Shown: positions 1 through 11,360 of the stretch, piece by piece
How the letters are laid out: each line of letters opens with the position of its first letter
How positions within the stretch are numbered: position 1 is the stretch's first letter
Assembly (NCBI GenBank): GCA_035771175.1
Contig: CM069608.1
Location: 13,606,019 to 13,670,018, forward strand
Origin: Paratinospora sagittata
Lineage: Eukaryota > Streptophyta > Magnoliopsida > Ranunculales > Menispermaceae
Length of the DNA: 64,000 nucleotides
Direction of reading: 5' to 3'
Notes under the pieces: generated by a model
Told to the model about the DNA's origin: nothing
What the model saw: only the letters and a program-made list of their open reading frames with translations
The model's database searches: none
Translations under genes and position numbers: made by a program

Positions 1-2219
1 TAATTGAAAGAGGAATAACAGATCTAGGTGAAGTGTGACGGGAAAATTGTAATCCTAAGATTTATTGATTTGATTATTTGTGTTATAACTTGTTTAGTTT
101 AATTTTGAGTTTTCAATTTGTATAATATTTAATTTAGCATTATTTCTAGTTTTTGTTTAGATAAGATTTGGTTGAGATGTCATTAATAGTTAACAAAAAT
201 TAGTAACAAATCTTTGTAGAACACACTTATGTTGTTTGTTGTGCCTGTAAAGCAAACAAGATTGAGAGAATGCTAGACATTATAAAATTACATCATTTTT
301 TTTTTTCTAATTTTAGAAAATGCAAAAACTTCTTTTCCTTTTGCTCAAAAAGAGTCGATCATGGCCTCTCTCTCTTTGGTATGAGATAGTCTGTCGGACT
401 CTTTATAGTTTGAGAGATTTGATGGACTCTCTAGTTTGGGAGTTTCACCTGATTTTGGTCCTAGAACAGAGATTTCATGGAAGGATTTTGAGAGAGAGAA
501 TGGAGGTTACTGAATGAGTTTCATGAATCCCTGGGCATTGCACCCCATGAGTTCGAGTTCGTGTAGAGTATCTTGAGAGCTGTAATTGTTACATAAAAGA
601 TAAGCTTGAAGTAGAGAGAGCTGAAAGAGAAAACGAGTGAATATTTGAGAGCATTTAGAAGTTACACCGATAGCACAAGAAAGTAATTGCTGAATAATAG
701 AGATGGGTGGTTTTCAAAGCTACTTATGGCTACTATTTATTAATGGTGCCAGCTAAAACTTACTCTAATTTTCCTAATAATCTTATGGAAAAAAAATCAG
801 GGATCTAATTTTATTTTTAGGGTTGAGAAATAGTAAAAAAAATTAACATTAAAATAAAATTTATAAAAAAGTAAACGGCAAAGTATTGAAAAATTTTAAA
901 ACATATACACAAATATGTTTTAAATTATTAAATGGACTTTTGGATTTGGCTTATGAATTGAGCAAAGAATTGAACTTTCAGGTTGAGCTCTTTAATAAGT
1001 AATCTCAGACCCGTTTAATTAAAATATTAGGTCGAGCTAAAGCACATGAATTAGTCTGGCTCGTGCTAAAGTCGATCCAAGGGGCCGAGCTGAATTGAAC
1101 TTCCAGGCCACAAGCCAAATTACCACGCTGCAAACTAGTGACTCACTTGTGCTTTCATTTCTTCTTCTTCTTTTTTTAACTCAAAGTACAGGTTCCCGCC
1201 TGCATTTTTAATTTTGGAGAGAGACCGTTTTTCTTTCTTTAAGAAAATCAGTGTGACGGCTTCCCTTCCCTCCTAGTTATAATTAAATCATTTAGGGGGA
1301 GGTATTTTTCCGAAGGGGGTGTTTTCTTAAGAAATGCTTCCTCTCATATGTAGAAGAAAACCCTTTTTCCTCTGTATGAGGAGGCTGTTAAATAAGCGTT
1401 TTACAACTTTAATTTCTCAATTACCTTTTTTTCCATATACCCTTGCAAAAGGTAACCATTCCCAGATCTATTAAATAAGCCTTTAATTTACAACTTTTCT
1501 CAATTAGCTTTTTTTTTTTCATAATCACTACTGCAAAAGTCATTAGTAGCATTAATTCTTTACCTTTTCTTTTTCTCTTTTCTTGTGAAAAGTGAAGTAC
1601 AATTTATTCCAAAGATGCCCATGTACTTCCAAGAGTAAGGGTTAGGGTTTAAACTTTTTCTAGTGTCTTTCCTAATGGAAATTGGCTGGGCAAGTTGATA
1701 ACCACGTGAAATCCAGCTGCAGAATGAGGGCCCTACTAAAAACTTTAGTGATAGTCCGTCCAAAGTAATACTCAGTTTTCAAAGCTATAATCCTATACTT
1801 TCAGTTTTATTTTCTCTTTTCATTTTTTCTTGTAAGTCTTTTTTGGGGAAAATGTCTATATACATCTCTTCTTTTTAGTCAATAATTTCCTGATCTTTTC
1901 CCACTTTCAGTTTGTAATGTTCATCTTCACATCACCCAAACGACAACCTTGCAACAAACTATGACTATATATGTCGCCCCACAAATAACTTGTGGTGTTC
2001 AAATGTTTGAATTAAGTTACTGAAAAATTAATATCGATGTGTTTGAAACTTAATTATGCTCGATCATGATCATGATCAACTTCAGTTTACAACTATATAA
2101 TTCGATAAACTTGAATATTTCTCTTAATCTTGTTATCTGGGCCATAGTGTTTTTGACTCCAATAACCCAAAAATAATGAATGGTACCAATTCGTTTCCGT
2201 AAGAGGTTTTAATTTAAGA

Positions 2220-2221
<2 letters not shown>
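1..2221. other. Intergenic DNA upstream of FRO
   Basis: AT-rich sequence with no coding frame I can support. The only notable open frame (320-517, + strand) has no recognisable motif and is followed by stops in all frames. A more GC-rich patch at about 960-1125 has repeated gagctgaa/gagctaaa-like words and may be an old repeat. The proximal part should hold the FRO promoter, but I cannot assign a TATA box or an iron-response motif with confidence. Confidence 0.5.

Positions 2222-2292
<71 letters not shown>
2222..2292. repeat. Compound (TA)n(GA)n microsatellite before FRO
   Basis: About 17 TA units (2222-2256) run directly into 18 GA units (2257-2292), ending 60 bp before the FRO start codon. 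It therefore lies in the core promoter or 5' UTR. A short inverted repeat, AGCTATA-TT-TATAGCT, follows at 2293-2308. GA/CT tracts near transcription starts are common in plant promoters; an effect on expression here is only inference. Confidence 0.9.
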
Positions 2293-2294
<2 letters not shown>

Positions 2295-2351
2295 CTATAT
2301 TTATAGCTGCAATCATCTAAAAAGAGGAGATCAGCTTGTTGATAATAAATA

Positions 2352-5300
2352 ATGGATACAGCTGTGGTGAAGCAATCTCATCAGCTTATTAGGTGGGCAG
2401 TGAAGAGTAGCCGAGCAGCTCTAAGGGGGATATTTATTGTAGTGTTTACAGGATGGATTATGATGTGGGTTCTGCAGCCAACAAAGATGTATGATAAATT
2501 ATGGACAAACCATCTCAAAGCTAAATTTAATCCTACTTATTTTGGCGCTCAAGGTTCTACTTCTTTCTCTCTCTCTGCTTCATGCCTCTCTCAATCTTAG
2601 ATTTATCAAACTAATTTTTAATATAATTACAATATAATTCTCACTCTTTTAGTCCTTTGTTTTTGAGTAATTAAGGGTAGTATCTCAAAATCTGGCTGCT
2701 TAATTTTGATGATATATATTTCATCATATATAATTGTTTCAGGAACAAATCTTTTGCTTTTCACCTTCCCAATGATGTTTATTGCCACGTTTAGCTGTAT
2801 CTATCTCCATCTGGGCAAGGCATCTGAGACCGAAATGTAAGTTATTGGATAAAATCAGGACTATATATATAGCTAATTAATTACAAAAATATTTGCTTGA
2901 AAATTAGTTTTAATATATCCTTTGTAATTTCTCAGTTCCACAACTTCAAACTGAAACTGTGTATTTAATTTCCTGGGTTTGTTTTGCTAGCAGTTCTAGT
3001 AATAATGAGAGCAGCAACAGCAATAGTAGTTTGTCTTCCTCACTGAAACGTCCGGTTTTCGTGAAAGCTCCTCTGGGGATTGCCAACGCTATGGAGCTGA
3101 TATTTTCAGCCATGTTCATAGTCCTCCTCATCTGGTCCTTCGCTGGTTACAATATTCTTTACTCACTTTCCAAGCGCAAGTATGTAATATTTAATTAGAG
3201 AAATATTATTTTTAAATATTTATTACACCACCAGTGAAAAGTGTTTATATATTTGCACAGTTAGTTATAATTATTCTTCTAGCTTGTAGGTAGTTAGCAA
3301 GGCTATAATTAACTAATTAATTATATTTGACTTTTGGTAAATTTTTGCAGTGCGGCAAGGAAGGTTGGATTAGAGTCGTATATACTAGGGTGCTTGGGGA
3401 ATATATGTTTGGCATTTATGTTCTTTCCAGTGACAAGAGGGTCTTCCATATTGGCTCTAGTAGGGCTTAAATCGGAGGGTAGTATAAAGTATCATATATG
3501 GCTTGGGCATATCTCCATGGTTTTCTTCTCCCTTCACAGTATTGGTTACATCCTCTACTTTGCAATGAAAAACGAAATGTCCGAGGTACGCCAATTTACA
3601 GCAATTGCCTTAAATATGCATCTATATTACTAAGGAAAAAGTTCTTTCTTTTAAAAAAAAATAAAAATTAAGGGCCTATTTGGCTCAAAATTTAAAAATA
3701 GTTTCTTAAAACATCATATTTAAAAACTATTTTTAAAGTACTTTTTTCATAAAACAAGAAAAACAACAAAAAAGTTGTTTTCTTGTTTTTTCTATAAATT
3801 TTAAAGTTATATTAAAAAAGGGTTTTTAAAAATTTTAAAAATAACTTAGCCAAACATGTTTTCATGATTTTTTTTTAAAAAAAAACAAAAAGTAGTTTTT
3901 AAATTCTACACCAAACAGGCCTTAATCTCGAGGTTTTCTTCCTTCTTTTTTCTGTTAATTACTTTCTAAATTGTTTTTGTGCATTTGCATAAAACACTTT
4001 CGTACTATTAGTTAATAATTATACATCCATGGAACTATGCTACAAGTCAATTATAAAAATGGACTCTTAAGTGCTTATATAAATTGGTCTTTTCAGTAGC
4101 AATCATTATAGTACTACAAAGAAGCAATAAACTTTAATTAATAAAAGGTGTATCAATCTACATGCACACATTGCATTATTATTTATATATATATAAAGTC
4201 TCCACATGTATCGTACGTAACTTTAATTACTTATTAAAATGAGACAACATCTTAAATAATATTTTTATAAGAGTTTTTTTTGTGAAAGTAAAAATATAAA
4301 CATGTAATTAAAAATATGCATAGGGTACATAACAATAAAATCTTAGCTAGAAATTTAAACGGTAAGTGGAAACATTTATAAATTTATAGAAAAATATTTT
4401 ATATACATTGGATATTAAAGTCATTTTTTAATACTCACATTGAATATTTTTAGATATTTGAGAGATATATGTATATTATATAATATTTTTAATATTCAAT
4501 AAAAATTAAATGTGGACTTTAAAAACTGAGGTTGACACCTAATAGCATTAATCAAATTCATATATGTGTGGAATACATTAGGTATCCAAAGGGGCCTGGG
4601 ATTTTAAACAGAAATATTCTCGAGAAGGATGGGCGTCGTTTGTCCGTCTCAGTGACTGTATTACAAGGGTTGGTGGGTTGGGATGGGTGGGACATACGGT
4701 AGGGTAGGCTTCTGGCATGATATAATTATTCGATTCCGTTGAGGATAGTGGCGACAAACGCTACAGACACGTTGCAGCTCTTCCTGACTTGTCAAAAAGT
4801 AGTGTGGCGAGGTGTGTGTATTGTCAGTAGAGAAGATTGACAAATGTGTCGGTATACACATAAATAATCTCCATATCAAGACGATCGAACAGCATTGTCT
4901 TCTCTTTACTTTTATCTTTCGTCTATACCACAACAAGCCACTCGGAGTCAACTTCCTTGACAAAAGCCAAACCCAACTCATAAAAGTAGTCAAAATTGGC
5001 TGATTCGGAAAAATAAAATAAAAAATAAAAAGTTCAAACGGGTTCGTATCCATGCGTAATAATTACATCACTGAGAAAGTTACAACCACAACCTCGTGAG
5101 TCGTAACGCTTTTTCTCTCGTGTTAATCAGCAATTAGACAAGACACGTCATTGGCACATGCCTTTAAATTAATTCTAATTACGAACATGCACCCTTGGAA
5201 ATATGTAGATAATCTCAATAATTTATGTTTGAAAAAGCATAACTGATGTATAATTATTAAAGTTATTTCAATTCATATGTCACTAGTTGTATATATGTAG

Positions 5301-8300
5301 CTTGTAGCTGGTATTATATTTTCAAGTATGGCACTAATACTAGGTGATTTGGAAGCTTGGAACATATATGTGCCATGTTTTTACAAGGATAGATTAGGAG
5401 GTACATTAATTAAGGATCTCTTCGTCCTCTTCTACTTTGGAATCTCCTGTTTGGATTATTAGAAAAGAATAGTTTAAAAGAAATTTTAAAAAAAAAAGTT
5501 GAAAAAGAATAATCCAAATTAAAATTTAAGTATCAAACTTTAAAAAGATATTAGGTTATGTTTACTTTAAATACAATTCAAAACTACCCTAGAAAATAAC
5601 TTTTATCAATTTTAGAAAGCATATATTTTTTTCCTTCTTTTGAATAAAAATATTAAAAATCATTTGTGAGTTAACCTAACCAAATATGTTTTTTCTTCTT
5701 TTTTTTTTTTTTTTTTCTTTTTAATCAAATGTTTAGATCGATACATGTCAATCACTACTTGGCTCAGTTGTAAAGGGCATCTCCCCTCAATCAAAAGGTT
5801 GAGAAATCGAGTTTTCTTATGAAGTTGTTCTACCATGAGGGTGGCTTAATACTCATATCTTGCTCGGAGTTACCTTTGAGCTCTATGTTGGCCCCTTACT
5901 CTAATATTTCGTAAGGCTAAGATTGCCGATAGGAGTTCTAGTCTTCCTCCTGTGCCCACAAGATCATATAATTTTTTGTTATTTGTTTAGATATAGGAAA
6001 CTCTAGTTGAATCACAAATCAAATTGGATACCTTAATTAAGATTAATGCACATTCACATTTAAAGTGTGCATCCATAACGTACACTACCTTTATACACTA
6101 TATTAATTGTCTCTAATCATTTCCACATGATTCAAGACATTATGATGTTACTTTAGCATTTTTTTAATTAATTAGTTATGTTAGTGCGATGTATATACAC
6201 TGCTTTTCACTTGTAATCCTAGAAAGTGCTAATTATATTTTTCCTAATCTGTCATCTTTTTACATCCACTAATTAAAACGAAAAGAGATTCCGGACTCTC
6301 ACTATTTTATTAATGAGAAATATTTTACAACCCAAAAATTATATTCAAAACCATACTCATGCTGATGTCGTGTATGGTGAGTGAAGGGTTTTTTTTTTTC
6401 TCTCATAATGTGGTAATGTAGTGTATTGTCACATCGGCTTAAGTATAAATTTGTGTACATATCTTAGTTCGTTTTAGTATACTTTATATATTTATACTAG
6501 CTGTTGTTTGACAATATAGGGTATTGGGATGCTAAATATATCATCAATTGGCATTTTTCTTTCTCAAATGCCAAAACCTGCCTTCTCACACACTTGTTAA
6601 TAATTAGCTTGAAAATTAAAAAAATGTTTCATTAACTGACTTTCTGTTGGATTAATTTTCCTTGACTTGAAGACTAAAAAAGATTTGCATGTGCTTGATT
6701 TTTTTTTGTTGAGAGGAAACAATGTATTTTGTATATATTAATGTAAAGGAGAATTTCATTAAAAAATTAATGTAGTACTTGCCAATTAATGAATCATATA
6801 TATATATATATATATATATATGCATGTTTGCTCCATAACAAGTTTCTCATGTAGAACAGAGTTGCTAATTAATTAATTAAGTAATTTTGAACATTAATGT
6901 ACTGATGACAGTTGCTAGAATGGAGCAGAGATTCAATATCAAATGTAGCTGGGGAAATCACGTTTGTGTTTTGTTTAGTAATGTGGGGAACTAGCTTCCC
7001 TTGCGTAAGGCGCAAGATGTTCGAGCTATTCTTCTACACACATCAACTCTATGCTCTCTACATCTTCTTCTTTGTGCTTCACGTGGGAATAGCTTCCTCT
7101 TGTATGATTCTTCCCGGCATCTTTCTCTTCTTAATTGATCGTTACTTGAGGTTCCTACAATCCTGGCATAAGGTTCAACTACTTTCAGCACATCTTCTAC
7201 CTTGTGAAGCTGTTGAACTAAACTTGGTCAAAAGCCCAGGTGAGTCCTTATTAATTATTGAAAGGGTAATGCTAGATAGACATCCAAAAACACTCAAATA
7301 AAAAATTAGGCTAAGTTGGCACACACATACACCCTTAATTAGTTTGAATTATGAAAAATGCTAAGGAGATTGAAATGTCATACCAATTGCTACAAATTTG
7401 ATGTGTCAAACATCTATATCAGATTTGTAATTTCATTGAAAAGTGCATTATTTTGATTTATTTTAGTTAAGAGAAATGTCATGGGGATTGAAAATCATGC
7501 ACCAATTGCTATAAATCTGATATGGGGCTTCCACATCAGATTTGTAGTTGTGTTAAAGAAGGTGTATTGAAGTGCATTAAAGTCATAAATCTGTTGTGGC
7601 TAGTAATTTGCAACAATTGGTGTGTTATTTTCAATTTCACTAGAATTGTTCTAAAGTTAAAAGCTGATGTGACAATTATTCATGGCAATTAGTGTAGTAT
7701 TTTTAATCTATGTAACATTGCTCTTGAATTATATATATCTCATCAAAGATGTATGTGAGTACCAACTCAGCCTAGTTTATGATTTGAGAGTTTTTTTATT
7801 ACTTTTTTTTATGTCTATTTAGCATTACCTTTTTTTAAAAATAATAAAGCGTACGGACATGATTTTGAAACGAAATATATACATACATACATGCATATTA
7901 GATTGTCATATATTTGATTCGAGATCGTAATCTGAAGACAATTATTTGAGAAAAGATTAATCATTATTACATTACATTTTTTTTTCTTTTTTGGTTCAAA
8001 TAATATTACATTACAATACAGGAATGCGTTACATGCCCATGAGCATTGTTTTCATCAACGTACCGAGCATTTCTAAGCTGGAGTGGCATCCATTCACTGT
8101 GACATCCAACTGCGATCTGGAGCCTGATAGGTTAAGTATTTTCATCAAATGTGAAGGAAATTGGAGTCGAGCGCTTTACAAGACACTTTCACTTCCTTCT
8201 CCGGCTGACCAATTTCATGTCTCCGTTGAAGGACCATATGGACCCACTTCACTTCCGTTTACAAGGTTTGCTCATGAAACTAATATACCAGCTGGCTCTT

Positions 8301-9812
8301 GCTATATATTATTAAAAATATTAATATTACCTCATGATATAATTGGCTTAATCACACTCAAGCATTTATGTCTATCAAATTGTTTCATATAATTATATGC
8401 CATATGAGTGATTCTAGGTAGATTTGTTTTTCCTCGATCTACATATGTACACCATATTTCAGTTAATTGGTATTTGATTTACACAATAAATTGATTTTAA
8501 TTTTAATTCCTTATATATGTTTTATAAATGCAAAAGGCTTAATTAGACGTAGATTTTATTGTTTTATTAGTACTTTAATTGTACACACATTATATATATA
8601 TATATACATACACCTTAGATATGCTTTTTTGTTTTCTCTATTCTATTATATGAATAATTAATATCTGTTTATATAAAATATTTGCTAGATATCATGGGGA
8701 TAATTGGAAGCAATTGTACTCAATAAAAACTATATACCACAAGAAAAATATTTTATATATACCGGGTGTCATGCCATTTTCCGATGTTGACACCCAATTT
8801 TTTTGAATTTTTTGGGAATGCGCAACTATTACTCAACATTTTTAAATATACGCGCATCCCCAAAACATCTAAGGGAGGCTGGGTGCTAACCTCAAAAAAT
8901 AGTGTTGGCACCCAGCGTACACAGAGCATTACTCATATCACAATTTATGTTAATTTAGCATTTTTATTTCATTATTTAACATACATATATGCTTATGATT
9001 TGTACCTAATTGGTGTATATGGGATAATTAACGCAGGTACAATTCATTAGTGATGGTGAGTGGAGGCAGCGGCATTACTGCGTTAGTTCCTATTATTAAA
9101 GAGATTATCTATAGGAGCACAGCAAACAGTAATAATTACCCAACACAGCAAGTTCTCCTTATTTGTGCCTTCAAAAAAACAGCTGAACTCTCAATGCTAG
9201 ACCTCCTACTACCTTCAGATCAAAGTGGAAGTTCCTTGGATATTTCTAACTTGCAGTTGAAGATAGAGGCATATGTAACAAGAGGGGAACAACAGTCCAC
9301 TGAAGATAATACCAAGAAGCCCTTCCAAACTATTCGGTTAGATGTTAACAACAATATTAATACAGTACCCTTAACAGCAGTACTTGGCCCAAACAACTGG
9401 CTCTGGCTTGGTGCAATAATATCATCTTCATTCATTATGTTCCTTCTCTTCTTGGGCATTTTAACTCGTTATTATATATATCCCATTGATCACAATACCG
9501 ATGAGATCTACCACTTCTCAGCTAGAGCTCTCTGGGACATGTTCTTCATATGCTTATGTGTGGTTATAGCAACCAGTTTTCCTGTTATGTGGAACAAGAA
9601 GCAAGCATTAATGGAAGGATTGAAGGAAATGCAAAGCATGGGCGTTGGCCTAGAACCTGCTTCACTTAGCAAATCGTTCTGGAAGTCAGATGGGGAGGTT
9701 GAGAGCCAGCAACAACAGCTACTTGCTCAGGCCACCAAGGTGCACTTTGGTGTAAGGCCAAACTTGAGAAGTAAGTTATTTGTTAGTTTATATGTTGCTC
9801 TTGCTTTTTCTC

Positions 9813-9892
<80 letters not shown>

Positions 9893-10630
9893 CAAAGTAT
9901 TATTCTAAAACTTATATATTAGCCCAAAAAAAAAGCTATAGATACTAGTTTTGTGTGTGTACATGCATTACACGTGATTTAATTATTTATAAAAAAAGTT
10001 AAGTTTTATAAATTTTTTGATATTTTTATTACGTGTAATGTTATATGTACGATGTGGGCCATCGTCATTTTCCGACGCTGGGACCAGCCTCCATTAAATG
10101 TTTTAGGAATGTTGTGCAATACACCGCATCCCCAAAACATGCATCCCCAAAACATCTAAGAGAACTTGGTGTTTGCATTGAAAAATAAAAAATGACGATG
10201 ACGCCCAACGTATATAAAACATTTTTTTTTATTATTTTGTTGAAAGAAAAGTTAAATAATTAAATTACTTTAAGTACCCATAATTAATTACTAAAATTAT
10301 ATTTTACTAAAACTAGAATAATCTTTTAACAGTATTTTTAGAACAATAACAAAAATATTACATCTCAAGTACTCCAGCTTTTGGCATTATATATAATAGT
10401 GTGTGTATATTATTTATTTATATTCTTAGAGGTAATTTATTATCATTAATTGTATTAGTTATTAATTTAATGCTTGTTTTGCTTAAGCAGAAATATTACC
10501 CAACTGCAAGGGTTCAAAGGTTGGAGTTCTAGTTTGTGGCCCAAGAGGGATGCGGCATGAAGTTGCCAAAATTTGTTCTGATGGCTCAACAAATAACCTG
10601 CATTTCGAGGCCATCAGCTTTAATTGGTGA
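2352..10630 (+). CDS. FRO: Ferric-chelate reductase (FRO family), 8 exons, 721 aa
   Basis: Plasma-membrane flavocytochrome that moves electrons from NADPH through FAD and two hemes to Fe(III)-chelates. Exons read by eye: 2352-2553, 2743-2836, 2991-3179, 3351-3585, 6912-7239, 8022-8265, 9037-9770, 10491-10630. All introns are GT-AG and the lengths sum to 722 codons including TGA. The ferric-reductase membrane domain has His210/His224 and His284/His297, with the spacing of NADPH-oxidase heme ligands. HPFT (372-375) is the FAD motif, GGSGIT (440-445) the NADPH motif, and CGP (691-693) precedes the C-terminus NLHFEAISFNW. Two more hydrophobic helices lie in exon 7. The usual Pro after GGSGIT is Ala446. 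The length matches FRO2-type members. No stop or frameshift is seen, so the gene looks functional. Intron 4 is the longest, at 3.3 kb. Confidence 0.95.
3672..3922. mobile_element. Tourist-like MITE in FRO intron 4
   Basis: A 251-bp AT-rich element. The ends are GGGCCTATTTGG and, inverted, AGGCCTGTTTGG, and the inverted similarity continues about 35 bp inward. It is flanked by the trinucleotide TAA on both sides (3669-3671 and 3923-3925), the target duplication typical of PIF/Harbinger-derived Tourist MITEs. No coding capacity. Confidence 0.75.
4525..5110. other. Unclassified, more GC-rich segment of FRO intron 4
   Basis: This part of intron 4 is clearly less AT-rich than its surroundings. 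It carries an open frame on the minus strand (4661-5053) with no recognisable domain. It could be an inserted repeat, but I found no terminal repeats. Confidence 0.25.
5753..5975 (+). mobile_element. tRNA-derived SINE in FRO intron 4
   Basis: The head contains a tRNA-like A box (TGGCTCAGTTGTA, about 5759-5771) and, about 30 bases on, a B-box-like GGTTGAGAAATCGAG (about 5798). These match an RNA polymerase III internal promoter. About 160 bp of unrelated body follow, ending in a T-rich tail. Boundaries are approximate and I did not find a clear target duplication. Confidence 0.55.
6796..6821. repeat. (AT)n microsatellite, FRO intron 4
   Basis: About 13 AT units, 90 bp before the exon 5 acceptor. 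Confidence 0.85.
7264..7830. mobile_element. Outer MITE-like inverted-repeat element, FRO intron 5
   Basis: The left end (GGGTAATGCTAGATAGACAT, from 7264) reads on through CTCAAAT, a TAGGCT(A/G)AGTTGG block and CACATACA. The inverted right end (7741-7830) shows the same words in the same order over about 75 bp. The element starts only 25 bp after the exon 5 donor. Two further inverted-repeat pairs are nested concentrically inside it. Confidence 0.7.
7345..7730. repeat. Second and third concentric inverted repeats inside the intron 5 MITE
   Basis: A middle pair (about 7345-7405 against 7672-7730 inverted) and an inner pair (7471-7510 against about 7613-7655 inverted) share ACCAATTGCTA / CACCAATTG-type arms. 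All arms are imperfect, which suggests old insertions of related elements into one another or successive duplication of the arms. Confidence 0.55.
8763..8919. mobile_element. MITE, family M copy 1, FRO intron 6
   Basis: About 157 bp. The two arms read GGGTGtCA-TTTT-GTT-CACCCA and GGGTGcCA-TTTT-GTT-CACCCA when the right arm is inverted. Each arm is itself a small GGGTG/CACCC inverted repeat. The centre contains CATCCCCAAAACATCTAAG, which is shared with the element in intron 7. Confidence 0.6.
9817..9890. repeat. (AT)37 microsatellite, FRO intron 7
   Basis: An uninterrupted run of 37 AT units starting 46 bp after the exon 7 donor (GT at 9771). Confidence 0.95.
10043..10214. mobile_element. MITE, family M copy 2, FRO intron 7
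   Basis: About 172 bp. The left arm contains CATCGTCATTTT and the inverted right arm repeats it. The core word CATCCCCAAAACATCTAAG is shared with the intron 6 element and appears partly duplicated here. This identifies a second member of the same MITE family in one gene. Confidence 0.6.
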
Positions 10631-10798
10631 TATAGTTCAAATGATGGAGGGATGTCCGATTAATGGATCGCGCAAGCGCGTGTACGCTCCCAAGTTTGTG
10701 TAGCACTATACCCTAACACAAGGGTTGTTATAATCATTAATATCATGGATGTATCCATATAGTTTTGTTAAAAAAAAAGTGTACGGATTGTATTATTG

Positions 10799-10804
10799 AA
10801 TAAA
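10799..10804 (+). terminator. Possible polyadenylation signal of FRO
   Basis: AATAAA, 169 bp after the FRO stop codon, followed by AT-rich DNA and then by the Mutator-like element at 10906. The position suits a plant near-upstream element, but AATAAA is frequent in AT-rich DNA. Confidence 0.35.
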
Positions 10805-10905
10805 AAAATAATATAAAAGGAAGATTTGCTAAGTTTCTAAAAAATATAAAGCCAATACTGTATCGACAACATTTTATTTCCTAGGCAAAAAAGAATAAAT
10901 TAAAA

Positions 10906-11065
10906 GAGAAATAATTGTTTGACACATAATGAAACATATAACATGACGTTTCCTTTCCTTTTGTTCTGTTTAGTTTCTTTAATGGAACAAAAAGGTAGGT
11001 TTCTTTCTTATTCTTCTTTTTCTAACTTTCTCTTTTTTCATGTACTTTCTGTTTTATATAAAAAT
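10906..11065 (+). repeat. Left TIR of the MULE
   Basis: Pairs with 18240-18565 on the opposite strand. The match is strong over the first 20 bases, over CGTTTCCTTTC, and over the stretch around GTTTAGTTTCTTTAA and CAAAAAGGTA. The right arm carries about 140 bp that the left arm lacks. Confidence 0.7.
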
Positions 11066-11360
11066 ATCTTTAAATCAAAATTTAAAAATAGTTTACCTAA
11101 ATTAATAAAATTTAATTTATAAAATTAATTTATTACAGTTAATTTTATTTATTAAAAATAAGAAAATTAGTTTTTTGTAGAATTATTAAAATATTAATAA
11201 ATTAATAAAATTAATTTTCCTTTCTTTTATTTGTGACTTCCACTTTTTTCATATACTTTCTGTTTTATATAAAATTATTTTTAAATCAAAATTTAAAAAT
11301 AGTTTATCTAAAATAATAAAATTTAATTGATAAAATTAAGTTATTAAAGTTGATTTTATT
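11030..11360. repeat. Tandem duplication inside the MULE left arm
   Basis: A stretch containing CATGTACTTTCTGTTTTATA and AAATCAAAATTTAAAAATAG (about 11037-11110) recurs about 200 bp later (about 11250-11320) with few changes. Confidence 0.65.

Noticed and set aside
320..517. Open frame of 65 codons upstream of FRO
   Set aside because: No motif, no flanking splice or promoter signals, and neighbouring sequence full of stops.
4661..5053. 130-codon minus-strand open frame in FRO intron 4
   Set aside because: Lies wholly in an intron, is low in recognisable composition and has no domain; likely chance in a GC-richer patch.
5450..5518. Perfect 11-bp inverted repeat TTTGGATTATT / AATAATCCAAA as a MITE
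   Set aside because: Span is only 69 bp with no target duplication or extended arms; could be chance in AT-rich intron DNA.
9771..9922. Extension of FRO exon 7 frame into a Tyr/Ile repeat
   Set aside because: This is read-through of the GTAAGT donor into the (AT)37 microsatellite; exon 8 restores the family C-terminus.
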